Notes: generated by a model not told the origin, from the sequence alone. DNA of 64,000 nt from Scilla litardierei (GCA_030789695.1 CM061132.1:30528418-30592417), one strand, 5' to 3'; positions 22,761 to 35,171 are shown, counted from the stretch's first letter. Numbers and translations are program-made.

Positions 22761-23068
22761 GTACAAGGGATCGCTCACTCTGTCGAGTGAGTGTCCTATT
22801 GCCCGCAGGCTGTGTATCTGTACAAGGGATCACTTGGTGAGTGCCCTATTGCCTACAGACTGTGTATCCGTACAAGGGATCACTCGGTGAGTGCCCTATT
22901 GCCTGCAGACTGTGTATCCGTACAAGGGATCACTCGGTGAGTGTCCTATTGCCCATAGGCTGTGTATCCATACAAGGAATTACTCAGTGAGTGCCCTATT
23001 GCCCGCAGGCTATGTATCCGTACAAGGGATCACTTGGTGAGTGCCCTATTGCCCGCAGGCTGTGTATA
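22761..23068 (-). repeat. Minisatellite in LARD-C LTR (6 copies, ~50 bp)
   Basis: Units start at 22761, 22820, 22870, 22920, 22970 and 23020. The unit is the same family as the LARD-A minisatellite but shorter (50 bp, first copy 59). Confidence 0.9.
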
Positions 23069-24604
23069 ACAAGACACGAAATGAAAAGAAAGGAAGTGTT
23101 CTTCTAGGGGGTCCACATGCACGCACGCACGCACATGAAAATCCTAAGGTGTCAATTGTTGTTGTTGCGCTTAAACTTCGTCATCAAGTCTAAGCTGTCA
23201 AGGGGGTCCCAAACGCTATCGTTTCACGTTCGGTTCTCTTTGTTTACATTCTAACAGTTCTAAAAGTCTAAGGCCTAAACACAGCCGAAAGTACAAGTGA
23301 GTACACTTGCCTGCGGTGGCGAGTGCGTCGTCTGTCCGGAGCGTCCCGTCGAAACGTCGCGTCGGCGATGGTCCGTCTGAAACAGGATCACGGCGATGTC
23401 AGATCATGCTTTTTGGTCAAACCTATTACGGGTTGTTTCTAAATTTGGCGGGACTAACCTATTAGTCAAAAGTCACGTTTTTTATGTTTGTTCAGTCTAG
23501 ATCGACGTCTACCCTATGTGCACAGAAAATAAGTCCGTTCGTCGATCTTTCCTTCGGTAAGCAACATTTTACAGATGCTGAAATTAACTTTAGTTCACGT
23601 TGACCAATTTTAAATTTAGTTTTTGATGAGCTACGGTGTGGGGTTTACTATTCGTTAGGGAAACCAACCTCGTGACGTCTTTCAACAAGCGGAAGTCGGG
23701 TCTGAACGGTGAAGCATCGGCGTCGTCTGGAACCCCTCGGTCGTGGATAGTGCAGTGAGGTATCTCTGGACAGCGGGGTGGTGGCGTGAAATCAGCGAGC
23801 TAACAGCGATCCTCCTCCCGTTGCGGGTAGCGCAACAGATCTTCTCGATAACGGCGACGTCGGCTAAAAACACGTGTGTACAGCGACGCACGTGTACTTC
23901 GAGAGTCCAAGGGGGCTGTTGATAGGTGAAGTAGGATCAGTGGAAGATGCACGGTCTGGTGGGTGGCCGACGGTGTGAGTGCACGACGGTGTGTGGCCGT
24001 GAGAAGCCGGAGAGGACAGATTCTCGCAACGTTCGTTGTCGTGCGTCTCAGCGGAAATCAAGCGATGAACAGCGACAACGGAAAATTGCAGAAGCGAAAA
24101 GACTTCAAGACGAAGCCAACAGTGGTAGAGTTGTTGCCAGAGGTGGTCGGAGGTGATCATGAGCAGGTGTTGAAGTTCAGCTTCTAGATCTGTCAAAACA
24201 GCCGATACAGCGTGTTCCGACGAGGTTTCAAGGAGCTACAGGTGGCTATGAGTGTGAGGGAAGTTGCAGAGCAGAGAGGGGTCAAAGGGGAACATAGTGG
24301 GGGTAGTGGTCACCAGCGGTGACGGCGTCGACGGCCGGCGGCTGGCCGTGAACAGTAAGGCCGGTGGCCAGATCTGTGGTTCTTTGTGGCTTTGAGGCCA
24401 CTTTAGAGAGAGAAAACAGAGGAGAGAGAAGGAGGGCCGGATGTGGAAGGTGGCCGACGGCCAGGGGAGTTCGGGGGTGACTTGGGTGGCCGGAGGAGAT
24501 GATGAAAATCGGTGCAAGATGGGTTGCGTGAGGGTGGAATGCGGCTGGCCATGTTTTCCTTTTGAAGAAGAAAGGGTTTTGATATTTGGGTTTGGGTTTT
24601 TGGT

Positions 24605-24610
<6 letters not shown>

Positions 24611-24645
<35 letters not shown>
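24611..24645. repeat. (AG)n microsatellite
   Basis: About 17 AG dinucleotides within the LARD-C LTR. Confidence 0.95.
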
Positions 24646-24647
<2 letters not shown>

Positions 24648-25147
24648 TGGAGAAAGGGAAAAGGGGAGGTGTGAATAGTGGCTACAATATTCTCCCATGA
24701 TACGTATGAGTGAAATTAGGGATTTAATTAGATTTGGTTTAGATTTGAAATTCAAAAGATTAGAGGCTAATCAATGGTTGCAAATTTATTAGGGGATATC
24801 TTCCACTACGGGCATCGAAAAAATAACCCAAAAATATCGGGACCGTGCAGACAAGAAGTACGTGGCTACGGGGTCTGATCGCGTGTTACACCGACCAAAA
24901 ATTATCGTAAAATCGGGAACTGAGTATTGAGGCCAAAAGACCAAAACGCCCTTCCATTCAAAGCTGTTTTGTGAGAAAACGAGCGTGAAATGACGTTCCC
25001 AAAAATTACTATAAAATTCTACACTTCCATACGGTCACAACGGCATATCACATAGTATATACCGAAACCAAGAAAGAGACAAATAAAATACGTGCATGAA
25101 AAAGTACGTGCACGTAGAAATTCATAAAGTCGGAAAGCGACCGTTAC

Positions 25148-25466
25148 ATAAACTTTGTAAGATACGATTAAATTCAGCTTTATCCAAAGAGAAAATAAGT
25201 GCATTCATAGCTCTGCCATTCAATGAATAAAGTTTCTTATCAGCAGCATCCTACTTATCTTTAGGCTTTATAATTTCATTGTCTTCAATTTTAATAGTGG
25301 GGGGTTTATATCCATTTTCAACAATATCCTATATATCATAATCTACAGACACTAAATAAATTTTCATTCTTGTCTTCCAATATGCAAAGTCTACTCCATT
25401 AAACTTAGGGGGTCGGGCAATAGACTGACCTTCAGCAAATACAGAATCAGATATATTTATGGTCAT
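25148..25466 (-). pseudogene. gag: Copia (Sirevirus-like) Gag N-terminal fragment
   Basis: From ATG 25466 on the minus strand: MTINISDSVFAEGQ, then PPKFNGVDFAYWKTRMK and NGRAMNALIFSLD, the conserved start of plant copia Gag (UBN2-type). Two in-frame TAG codons interrupt it. The fragment ends abruptly where the LARD-C LTR begins at 25147, so the rest of the element was separated by that insertion. Confidence 0.82.
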
Positions 25467-25484
25467 CTAGACTAGATCCTCTAA

Positions 25485-25499
25485 CCTTCTCTGATACCA
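25485..25499 (-). other. Primer binding site, initiator Met tRNA
   Basis: Minus strand TGGTATCAGAGAAGG, two bases after the LTR end. The first 11 bases match the standard copia primer site. Confidence 0.88.
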
Positions 25500-25501
25500 C
25501 T

Positions 25502-27166
25502 TATTGGATCTGGATCTAAGCCTGGGGGGTGTGTGAGAATAGGCTAATAAAAATTCTCGTGCAACCCACGAGCAATCACATGTAGATATAGCATAGCAGA
25601 GTAAATAATAAACAATCACAGAGTACACAGCAGATTTACCCTGGTTCGGTAGCTACAATGACCTACTCCAGACCCAAAGCAGATACTAGCATTAATATAT
25701 TTCTCTGTATAACTACAATAAACTATGAGCCCCAACTCAACTCTTAACTAGTTCGTACCACACTCCTCGAGTGCAAAACACTATCAACCTAGTAAATGCT
25801 TTCTCTTGACAAGCCACAACTAGTCAAGACCCTCTGTCTAGTCCCGGACTAGACAAGACCCCAAAACACAAGTATGGTAAAGTTTCCCCTACAAATATTG
25901 CTACTATTACACAAATATAATAATAAGGAGTTTAGGAAATCTCAGTTTGTGTAGCGGTAGTTGTCTCTGTTAATCAGCTCAGGTCAGATCAATTCCGATG
26001 ATGATGTAGTCGTCACATCACATCCCTCCTTAGGTGAAGCTTGTGTCCTTGATGACTTGAAGATGGATGCAAGTTGCGGCCTTGATGGTGTGCCTCTCAA
26101 GATGTTGCGCAATGTTTGTAGATGGCATTCCCTTGGAGTTGTGCAATGAAAATGAGGAAGAAGCCTTGGAGAACTTGCTTGTGCCTTGCACAATGAAGGG
26201 AGGAGGAGCTCCTTGGATGGTTGAAGATTGCGGCAAGGGTAAGGATGCTTGCAAACTTGCGGCCTTGTGCTTGATGGCTTGCGCAATGTATCTTGGAGAT
26301 GGAACAACTTGAGGATGTGGCTCCTTGCTTGAAGACTTGCGGCAATAGAATGATGGGAAAAGGAACTTTGGCCTTGGTTGCTTGTAGCTTGCTCAAGGAG
26401 TGGCTAATGGAGCTTTGCTTGTGGGAGGATGGAGATGAAGCTCTTTGACAATGGGGTTTTTGCAAAGAGGAAGAAGGTTGTGCAAGGGAAGATATGCTAT
26501 TCAATTTTGCACAATATAGGGCCTTATGGACATGAAAAGTTGCAGCCTTCACCTTCCCCTTGTGTTGGCCGAATTTTCTCTTGGTTCTCCTCTCTCAAAA
26601 TACCTCTATTTGAATATGGGTTTATATAGCAGAGGATGAGATCAATTAGAATCAGTTAGAATTCCATAACTGATGGAGATTGGAAGGAATCCTAGCTTGA
26701 ATAGGATTTGAATGAATCACCATGGATATGGAGTTTGAATATGGATGGCTATACGATGGAATTGGATCTCCTTTAATCACCTTTAATTTGCCTGAGATTC
26801 TCCATATCTCTCCATCTTTGACCAAGTCTTCAATTTGTATGGCTTTAGGATTTGATTCATGTACCAATCGATTTGAATCAATTCAAATATGGATTTGAAT
26901 TGATTTCCTCCTTATCTTTCCATCTTTGACTTAGTCCAATATGTGTAGCCATTATCTCCATCTTTGACTTAGTCCACTTTGCTAGTGAATGGCAAATTCT
27001 TCATCACTTGACTTAGTCTCTTTTTGAGTATTTGCGAGAGTGCCATTCCTGAAAACACTTAGCACACACATTAAATCGTTCACACATGTTTGTTATCATC
27101 AAACACGAAGTCATCGATCGGTGTATCCAATTACATGTTGTATCCAACTACACGTTGTATCCAATA
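25502..27166 (-). repeat. Copia (Sirevirus-like) 5' LTR
   Basis: About 1665 bp, inverted relative to the LTR at 50852-52495 and similar throughout. The ends are TATTGG.../...CCAATA on the plus strand (both mutated from TGTTGG/CCAACA). The start carries one more copy of a short TTGGATACAAC repeat than the 50852 copy. Located directly upstream of the primer site and gag, so it is the 5' LTR. Confidence 0.85.
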
Positions 27167-27640
27167 TATATATTTATACCACTCGACCGAGTGACTATGT
27201 CACTCGACCGAGTGGATCCCTGTAGCAGAACCTGAAAAATCGCTGCTCTGTGAAGCCCCTTCACTCGGCCAAGTGTCTAGTTCACTCGACCGAGTGACTA
27301 ATCCACTCGACCAAGTGGGAGACTGTAGTAGAAATCTTGAAATTGGTGTCTGTATCATCTTTCGACTCGACTGAGTGACTCATCTCACTCGGTCGATTCA
27401 CTCTACTCGGTCGCACTATCAAAAATCCTGAATGATATGTCGTTCTGGTGACTCGACCGAGTGACCAAAGTCACTCGACCGAATGACTTAAGGTGGCAGA
27501 CCCTTATAAAAATGGAAATTGAGCTCGATCGAGCTCTTGCCCAAAATCGATAGCAGCCACGCCCTTCCCTTTAAAACCTATCGACTCGACCGAGCATCTC
27601 AGCTCGACTCGACCGTGGCACCACCCCACGCCACCTTCGG
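27167..27640 (+). repeat. Palindrome array I (CACTCGACCGAGTG type)
   Basis: About a dozen exact or near matches to CACTCGACCGAGTG, typically 20-50 bp apart, in sequence with no coding signal. Similar arrays lie inside the LTRs at 31798 and 42779. This one is followed by the internal region of Athila-A, not by a TATA box and LTR end. Confidence 0.85.
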
Positions 27641-28015
27641 CCACCTAACTCCGACCCACCTCCGACCACCTCCTCTCTACTAATCCATAATTTGCATCCC
27701 ATCTCTTCCCATCCATCTCGTAAGACCTAATTCAACCCCAAAACCCAATTAACCCTATTAATCTCCATATTTTCTTGATCTACCCAAATTAATTCGAATT
27801 TTTAACACTAATTAACATTTTTGTGCAACATGAAAGCTTGGGGGAGATTCTTTCCGACGACTACATTGGTATAGCTTGGAGGAGACATCCTACACTTGGG
27901 GCCTCGCTCGGGATTCGCATCGCTCGCTCGCTCGGGACACTCGTTCCACATTATTTCTAAAGCGATTATATTCATATATTTTTCGTGGAGTGCTCCAAAC
28001 TCACGGCATTCCACC
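27641..28015 (+). other. Athila-A spacer before ORF-1-like region
   Basis: Non-coding, with AAGCTTGGGGGAGA at 27834, one of several polypurine-tract-like motifs in this element. Confidence 0.5.
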
Positions 28016-29048
28016 ATGCCTCCACGGACTAGATCTGGGGGCACGTTGCCTGTTGCAAAGAAGAAGAAGACCGGTGACCTTGGCGCTTATTCTTCTGGGA
28101 CAACACCCCCCCTCTGCATAGCGACCCCATCCCCTGTACTGCCAACACCACCAGTATAGCCACCTCCACCCATAGAGACGCATGGGATAACTTTCAGAGA
28201 TGACGGACACTGCACCAAATTTGGAAGGATCTCTAAACGTCAGATCATTCCCTCTAGGTTCGCTCTCATTTCCACACTAGAGTGCCTAAGGATATACTAG
28301 GGGCTACACCAGCTGTATGATAACGTTGGTTGGGGCAATTTTTTGTCGGTGTTGACGAACACTTTCGTTCGACCGACACTTGAGGCATTTAGTTCTATTC
28401 GTATGACTCCTAGGGGCTACTCTTTTAGACTCATGGACCGTGAATGTGAGATCACCCACGCCATGGCCCGAGCTTACTTTTATTAACCCCCAGTCCTAGA
28501 CACTGACAGGCGTTTGGCCCCAGTCATCACTTCCCCTCAGTCTTTTCTGCTGATGCATTTTTGGAGCAGATCACATGCATCCCACACTTTGACCCTAATA
28601 AGGCGAAGGCCTCATCTATATTCCACCCATGCCTACGCCTTGTATAGCGCCTTATGGCGACTAACATTCTAGCTAGGCCAGAGGTTGGGACTATGTACAC
28701 ACCTGAGATATTTATTCTTTATGCTATGACACGGAAGAGAGAACTCGAGGCTAGTGGGGATGTCTTAGTTCCTGCCATATCCATTGATGTATCAAGTTGG
28801 TTCTTCGACCGCATTCTTTCCATGCTCACCTCCACACGGGGATTTGTTGTGGCAGTCTGATCACCCTTCTAGCCCCTATCTTCGACATCCAGTTTCCTGC
28901 TGATCTACGCCTAGCTACAGGGCCTACTTCCCTTACTGATTATGTTTTGACTTGTATGCATATGATCCGAGCACATGGCCAGCGCCATTGGGTCTGGCTC
29001 TATGGTCCCTTCTCTACAGACTATATCATTCTTTGGAACTCCGTTTGA
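28016..29048 (+). pseudogene. Athila-A ORF-1/env-like region, decayed
   Basis: From ATG 28016 (MPPRTRSGG, then a Lys-rich stretch) frame 2 runs with stops at 28157-28159, ~28297 and ~28485. It carries ITFRDDGHCTKFGRIS, NVGWGNFLSVL and TPRGYSFRLMDREC, the pattern of the ATHILA ORF-1 family. Homology moves to frame 1 at 28654-28860 (TPEIFILYAMTRKRELEA) and frame 3 at ~28860-29048 (LITLLAPIFDIQF). This region lies between pol and the 3' LTR in Athila elements and is often called env-like; its function is unproven. No transmembrane segment seen. At least three stops and two frame changes. Confidence 0.7.
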
Positions 29049-29608
29049 ACCCATGTTGGACCAGCAGATGATGAGTGGAGGTTCCCTATAGATCTCCTTA
29101 TTCCACATGTATACATGCTAGATCCCGATGATGAGCAGCCGCAGCATCCGTCAAGCCTCACCCTGCTGATATCCCTATAGTTCAGCCTACCTTTGAGCCC
29201 TTGCCTGGACCCAGCACACCTGTCTCCATGTCTGATCGTGCTGAGGGTTCCACTTCCATTCTTGAGAGTTCCATGTCCGTGTCTGGTGCTATTCTTATCA
29301 CTTCTGAGAGTGGTGAGCCTTCCATTCCTTTGTCCGTGGAGATCCCTGCATCACTTGAGACCCCAACATCTGGGATGACCTTATCTTCGTCTTTCCTATC
29401 CACCCCATATGTCGATATTCCTATCTCCACTGCCGTAATATTTTTGGAGAGTGTCGTGGTGTCTGTCACCACATCTATTGCCACGGCCTCTGCACCCTCC
29501 TCCACTTCTGCTGACACTTCTATCACACCATCTTTAGCACCCTCTTCTGACAGCAATCATGTGTCTCAGCCTCACCTAGAGGCCGAGCATTCTGTTGTGA
29601 GCTTCGCT

Positions 29609-29668
<60 letters not shown>

Positions 29669-29940
29669 CCTGTTGTTGCTCCGCTCATTTTTAGAGGCTG
29701 AGTGAGTCCAGCTCGTGCACGTACACGTCCCTCTTCTTCCACTATTGACGACAGAGATTTGTGCCTACGCACAGTTGAGTCTGTAGTATCTGGGATTAGA
29801 GTTGACTTTCGAGCCCTCACCCAGGCTGTTACTGCCTAGCAGACCCATATTGCCCTCATCCCTGGTATTCAGCAGACGCTGAACCAAATTTTGCAGCATT
29901 TGCAGCAGCTGCTGCCCCTAACCACCACATGGAGGTGATG
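29049..29940 (+). pseudogene. Athila-A env-like C-terminal part: Ser/Thr-rich linker and coiled coil
   Basis: 29201-29701 is open in frame 2 and encodes a Ser/Thr/Pro-rich low-complexity stretch with an internal (His-Thr)n run produced by an AC microsatellite. After 29701 the sequence reads VESVVSGIRVDFRALTQAV, a stop, then a Gln/Leu heptad-like tail (QILQHLQQLL) ending at TGA near 29937. Probably the tail of the preceding ORF-1-like protein. Confidence 0.55.
29611..29667. repeat. (AC)n microsatellite
   Basis: About 28 AC dinucleotides within the env-like frame. Confidence 0.95.
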
Positions 29941-31797
29941 GCGCTGCACCTGAGTCGGCACTTCACAGTGATGCCTGATATATTTTTGCTCCCATCTCTT
30001 CCCATTATTTTTTTGTCCCACTGTCTTCACCTTTTCAGGGTACTATATATTCCAGCTTGGGGAGAGTATTTTTTTGACCACCTTTGCATCCATATCATCA
30101 TTTTGCATGCTTGACTTGCATATCTTTATAATCTATCATAAATGGACTAGGATTCTACTTCTCTTTCATTCTGCATCATTATCGCATCCACACCCACCCA
30201 CCCACCCATATCTTATATGTTTGTGTGCCACACTTTACACATTGGGAAAAATGTGATGTTTAGCTTGGGGGAGTGAGTGCACTCACGCACTTTTATTTTA
30301 TTTATTTTAATTTTAATTTTAATTTTTCTTCGTTTTCCACTTATTTTCACATCTTTTTATTTTTATTTTTACCATGCATCATGTTTTCTTACTTTTAGAG
30401 TGCTTGCAAGGGTATATAGTTAGTTTTTACTATATCCTTGTTTCTTTTACTTTCTTTACTAGAGATGAATTCGCTATGATGAATTTAGCTTGAAAACCAC
30501 TTTACCGGTGCACATATCCTTTTGCCATGCTGTTATCTTCATTTCTAATGTCATTTACGATATATTTGTGTGCACTTGAGAAAAAGGACTTCCAATGTGA
30601 TATTTAATGTTTATGAATGAATCTTAATGTTGACTTGTCTAAGAAGTACTTTATTGTATGCTATTATAGAAAACACACCAAGATTCACGCATTAACTGCA
30701 TTATATTTGGATTACTGCTTTCATATCTATATCGCGTCTTGTTTTCCTGAATTGTGTGTTAAACCTTCGGGTTTAATGAATTGAATGTCATTTGATATGA
30801 ATAGATTAGCCTGCTTTTAGAAATTAAACTGAGTAGCAGACATTACCATGCCGAAGTAGTTATGCACATACAAAGAGTGAACTGATTGATATTATCTATT
30901 CTTTCTCCACATATCTTGAAAATATTTCTATACATACAATCATTGGAAATTTTTCCATAGAGTGATTCTTATTTCTGCATCTTTCCCAATTCACCAAAAA
31001 GCCAAAAAGCTCCGAAAATTCAAAAAGAAAAAGAAATGAGCCTTGTGTATATATGGATTAGAAAAAAAGGGAGGAAAAAAGAGAAAAAGAAAAGAAAACA
31101 AAACAAAAAGAAAAATATATACGTATATACACAACTCCGGCCTTGAAAATATCTTTTTCTTACTTTCAATTTTCTTTTCTGGAGCTACAACACTTGGGAA
31201 AAATCCATGATCTATACATTTGATGCCATTACGCTTATATATAAGCTTGGGGGGAGAAAATCCAATGACGAGTGAGAGAGGGTTTACTTATATGTGCATG
31301 ACTACCAAGGCTAGGTGATCTCTAATACTTAGGGAGATAACTTTGAGTATGACGACATTTACAAGTTGAAAAATGAACATAAAATTCATGAAACCACATC
31401 TTTCAATTCTTATATGTATGAATTGTGTGATATCTCTTATTCTCCAAGTAGCAGAAGTCAATTGAAAAGTATGTTGACTATGAATATGTATATTGTTTTC
31501 CATGCCTTAGACAATCTTTAACGTTAAAGTGATTTCGTATTTCATAAGATTCATGTTGTTCTCCGTTTTTATATCAAGTGTGCCAGATATGAAATGATAT
31601 TGAAATAAAAACGATAGTGTGTTTATATTCCTTGTTGGTGCACCTTGGTAGATGAATTCAAGTTCTGAGAGAATGACCTAGCAATTCCCTTTCTTCGCTT
31701 TCTTTTCGATGATTTGGTTTTCTTTATTTTTATTCGCCAAGTTTGCTTTTTTACTTATCTTTCTTGAGGATGAGTAAGCGGTAAGCTTGGGGGATTT
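29941..31797 (+). other. Athila-A 3' untranslated region with repeated PPT-like motifs
   Basis: AGCTTGGGG(G) motifs occur at ~30053, 30263, 31244 and 31785, the last directly before the LTR and so the functional polypurine tract. A-rich stretches (AAAAAGAAAAAG, 31000-31110) and an ACACCAAGATTCACGCAT block (~30675) recur in Athila-B. No ORF. Confidence 0.75.
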
Positions 31798-33534
31798 TGA
31801 TATGCTCATATTTTACACTTTATTTCTGCATATTTCCATGCCATATCGATTGCCCATATTGCGAATTCGAAGCTTAAACGACGATATCTCAAAGAATTTC
31901 ACTATTTCTATGTTTCATTGGATTTTTAGGAAATATGAGCAAATTAGGAGCAAATTGGAGCTATGAGCCTATACATGTGTATCGGAGCATCAACGCCGAT
32001 GATATTGAGGAGCTCACAGTGCTTAAAGATGAGAAGAAGCGAAAGGAAGAGAAGAGAAAGAGGATGGAAGGAAGAAAGAAGAGGAGAAACTGCAAAATCA
32101 GCTCATTCGGCCGAGTGGATCAGACCACTCAACAGATTGAGACTGATACCGGCCAAGCCCAAGCCCTAAAGCACGTCAAAGATACTCAACCGAGTCAAAC
32201 TTTCACTCGATCGAGTGAAAAGCCCACTCGACTGAGTGGAGAATGGAAAGCTGGACCAGAACGCTTATTTTGAAGATTCATACTGGAGCTCCCACTCGAC
32301 CGAGTGAGACGGCCACTCGATCGAGGGGCCAAAAGATACAGAGCGGCGAATTTTGAAGATTTTCTGTAGAAAGTTACACTTGACCGAGTGAAACTTCCAC
32401 TCGGCCGAGTGCGCCGTCGGCCCAGATTTGAAAACTAGGGTTTGTTTAGGGTTAAGGGTATTTTGGTCAGCTTTTTCCTAGGATTTTGAGTCAGTATAAA
32501 TAGGTAGTTTTATGAGCCGTCAAAGGAGAAACGACATGGCTAGAGATCATAGAGAAGACTCAACTTTTATTTGCTATTGTTTTTGATTGGAGATCTAGTT
32601 CTTAATTATCTTGTTGGATTGAACCCGTGGGATTCATTGGTTTGTCTAAACTCTTGTTCTATTCAGTTTTAATGATTATTTCTTGTTTAGTTCTCTTCTC
32701 TATTATGATTTCCATTGTCTACATGAATTCTATTGCTTTGATCATGAATTTTTGTGAGTAGTCTCTTTACTCTAAGGCAAAGAGATGAACCCTATGAATT
32801 TAAAGGTTAATATATGAAATCTATTGAAAACCCATGTTGCTAAAAATATTTTAGGGTAAGATTATGATCGATCTATTACAAATAGCTAGGGATTTTTACT
32901 TGGATCTTGAGAGCTCGAGAGAGGATCTTGATCTATAGGAAGCCCTATATATTTGATTTAGATCTATAATTTGGATATCCTAGATTTGGTGCGAGAGAGC
33001 AACCAAAGCTAGTATCTTTATTAAATTTCTATAATTATATTCGTTTGTACGACGGTGTAACGAATACGAACCATCATAATCTAGATTCGAACTCACGTTG
33101 CACGATAGTGAACGTGAGCGAGAATTGAATTATATTGTCGATCTTAATGCTAAAAATTTAAACTAGGCTTACGCGAGAGCGAGGTTCTAGCTTGAGTTAT
33201 TATAGACTTGCGTAGCACGAGAGCATGCACTGGTTCACAACAAAGTTGTGACAATTTCACCTTAAATTTAGAGTTAGTAATTGGAGTTCATATTCACATT
33301 GATACGAAAAAATCTATAGTGGGGATTCCCTAGTCCTAGGCATTCTTATTAATTGAATTTACAACCGATATTTCTACACGTTCGTGACATACACATTTCT
33401 TAACCATTGTTGAATCTGTGCCACATAACCAAGGTAATACCAATAGTCCTCTCCATGATTCGATACCAGCTTACCACTAATCATGCGCATGCGGTAAAAC
33501 TACATTGTTGTATGAGTACATCCAAGTACGACCA
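31798..33534 (+). repeat. Athila-A 3' LTR
   Basis: Begins TGATATGCTCATATTTTACAC after AAGCTTGGGGGATTT and ends ...AAGTACGACCA. The end matches the outer part of the Athila-C LTR at 63395 (inverted), where it precedes a primer site, which confirms the boundary. 1737 bp. Includes palindrome array II and a TATA box. Confidence 0.83.
32104..32502 (+). promoter_or_regulatory. Palindrome array II and TATA box of Athila-A LTR
   Basis: Nine or so copies of CACTCGRCCGAGTG or close variants from 32104 to 32411 (last one perfect, 32398-32411). TATAAATA follows at 32495, 84 bp after the last palindrome. Confidence 0.7.
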
Positions 33535-34155
33535 CTATAAAAGAGACATGAGTCTTGGATAGTGAGTGTTCTAGACACATGACCGACAGACCCAAGCAAT
33601 AGAGCTCTACTTATATGAAGAAGGAAAGAACTGTGACATTTGGAGATGACAAGAGAGGGAAGATAATTGGTACCAGTAACATTGGTGACACCTCTAACCA
33701 TCTCATAGAAAATGTTATCTTAGTTAGTGGTTTAAAATATAATTTAGTTAGAATTACTGAATTGTGTAATAGATGATATAAATTAGTTTTTAATAAAGAT
33801 GCACGCTTGAATTATGATAATGCTATGGACAATGTCTTAATCAGTCGTAGATGGAGTAATGATATGCATACATTATCCATGGATATTTATGATTCAAAAC
33901 TATGTCTAGTAGTTTCCTAATTTAGTTAAAACTATGTCTAGTAGTTGTAGATGGAGAAATGACCCTCTTCTTTGGCATAAAAGATTAGGTTATAAAAATA
34001 TTAAGAACATAAGTAAGATCTTTAGAAAGATTTGATAGATAGTTTACCAAAAATTAATTTTAAACTAGAAAAGATTTGTAATTCTTGTCACTATGGTAAG
34101 TTGCTTAAACTTACCTTTAAGAGTATTGGCACACTTAATTCTCTTAGGCCACTAG
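33535..34155 (+). pseudogene. pol: Copia Pol fragment (pre-integrase region)
   Basis: Reads CSRHMTDRPKQ, VTFGDDKRGKIIG, HLIENVILVSGLKYNLV, LLWHKRLGYKNIKNI and LPKINFKLEKICNSC: the region before integrase of a Sirevirus-type copia Pol, ending in the first zinc-binding Cys residues. Multiple stops and a short internal duplication (AACTATGTCTAGTAGT twice near 33900-33950). Truncated at both ends. Confidence 0.8.
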
Positions 34156-35171
34156 GTATGAAAGCACTCACTATATGCATTATGTGGAATGGCGTCCTTG
34201 AATCCATGACACAAGCATGATTCACAATATTTGAAAAACTAGATGTGTGCACATCAAAGCAATCCTTGCACCTCTTCTCCTCCATTTGCACAACTACAAC
34301 TGACAAAGATCTTGACATGTCCTTGTTGTCACTGTTCCTTCTCTTTGGACATTCTCTCTTCCAATGAATGCGTTTCCTGCAAATATGGCACATCGAGCTT
34401 GTAGTCCTCAATCTTGATCTCCTCCTATTTCCACCTCATGCATTGCTATGCCCCAAATTAAGTAGGCACTGACTGTCTGAAGCTCCTTCACCCAAGCCTA
34501 CTTCTGACATCCAATCTTTCAACTCCTTTCTATAGAGCCCCGCTTCACATCCTCAAGACTGAGAGAATCCCGACCGTAGATAATAGTGTTGACGAATGTC
34601 AGGTATCACTTTGGCAACAAAAGGAGCAAAATCATCACCTCATGCTCCGTCTCTACAGTTAATTCAATGGACATAATCTTCATCACTAATCCATTGACGG
34701 TATCTAAATGATCCTTTAATGAGCTCTCATCTCGTATCTGTAAAGTAAAGAACGTCTTTAGTAAAATAAACATGTTGGTGAGTGACTTCTTCAGGCACAT
34801 CTTCTTAAGCTTTTTCCATAATCCCTTGGTTGTGGTTTCCTTGGACACCTGATAAATCACATCGTCCAATAAGCTAAGCTAGATGGTTGTCATTGTCGAG
34901 TCCTCCATCTCCATCTTCTCTTTTTCGAGATATCAGTCGTTAAAGACTCTTTTTCGTACACCACCCTCCGGACTTGATCTTTCCTAAAGATTGCATTCAT
35001 CTTGTATTGATATACCTCAAAGTTTTCCTTGACATCAAACATTTCAATTTTGTAGTGTGTTTCTCCAACCGTCGCATACAAGCCACCTACATATAAACTC
35101 GAACAAATTGTTCCTCTTGTCGCCGCACCTCTTATAGAAGATCTTTCTGCCATTGCCTTAGACTTGTTCAC
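34156..35171 (-). pseudogene. gag: Copia Gag-protease fragment, inverted
   Basis: On the minus strand from 35171: YKIEMFDVKENFEVYQYKM (Gag start), LWKKLKKMCLKKSLTN and LKDHLDTVNGLVMKI (UBN2-type core), a CX2CX4HX4C zinc knuckle (CHICRKRIHWKREC), then ACVMDSRTPFHI at the protease active-site region, where DSG is changed to DSR. Several frame changes. It meets the plus-strand copia fragment tail to tail near 34155. Confidence 0.8.

Larger units (their letters stand above)
22332..25147 (-). repeat. LARD-C LTR fragment
   Basis: On the minus strand it begins TGTAACGGTCGCTTTCCGAC at 25147 and runs to 22332, where LARD-A interrupts it; its last ~400 bp are absent here. It shares the skeleton of the LARD-A and LARD-B LTRs (start, minisatellite, end-proximal block at 22332-22440 matching 19620-19740), but the middle is unlike LARD-A. 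The right flank is copia gag, so this end is an outer end. No coding sequence. Confidence 0.78.

Noticed and set aside
27180..27620. Palindrome array as a CRISPR array
   Set aside because: Units are short palindromes with irregular spacing, in a plant nuclear context with no cas genes.
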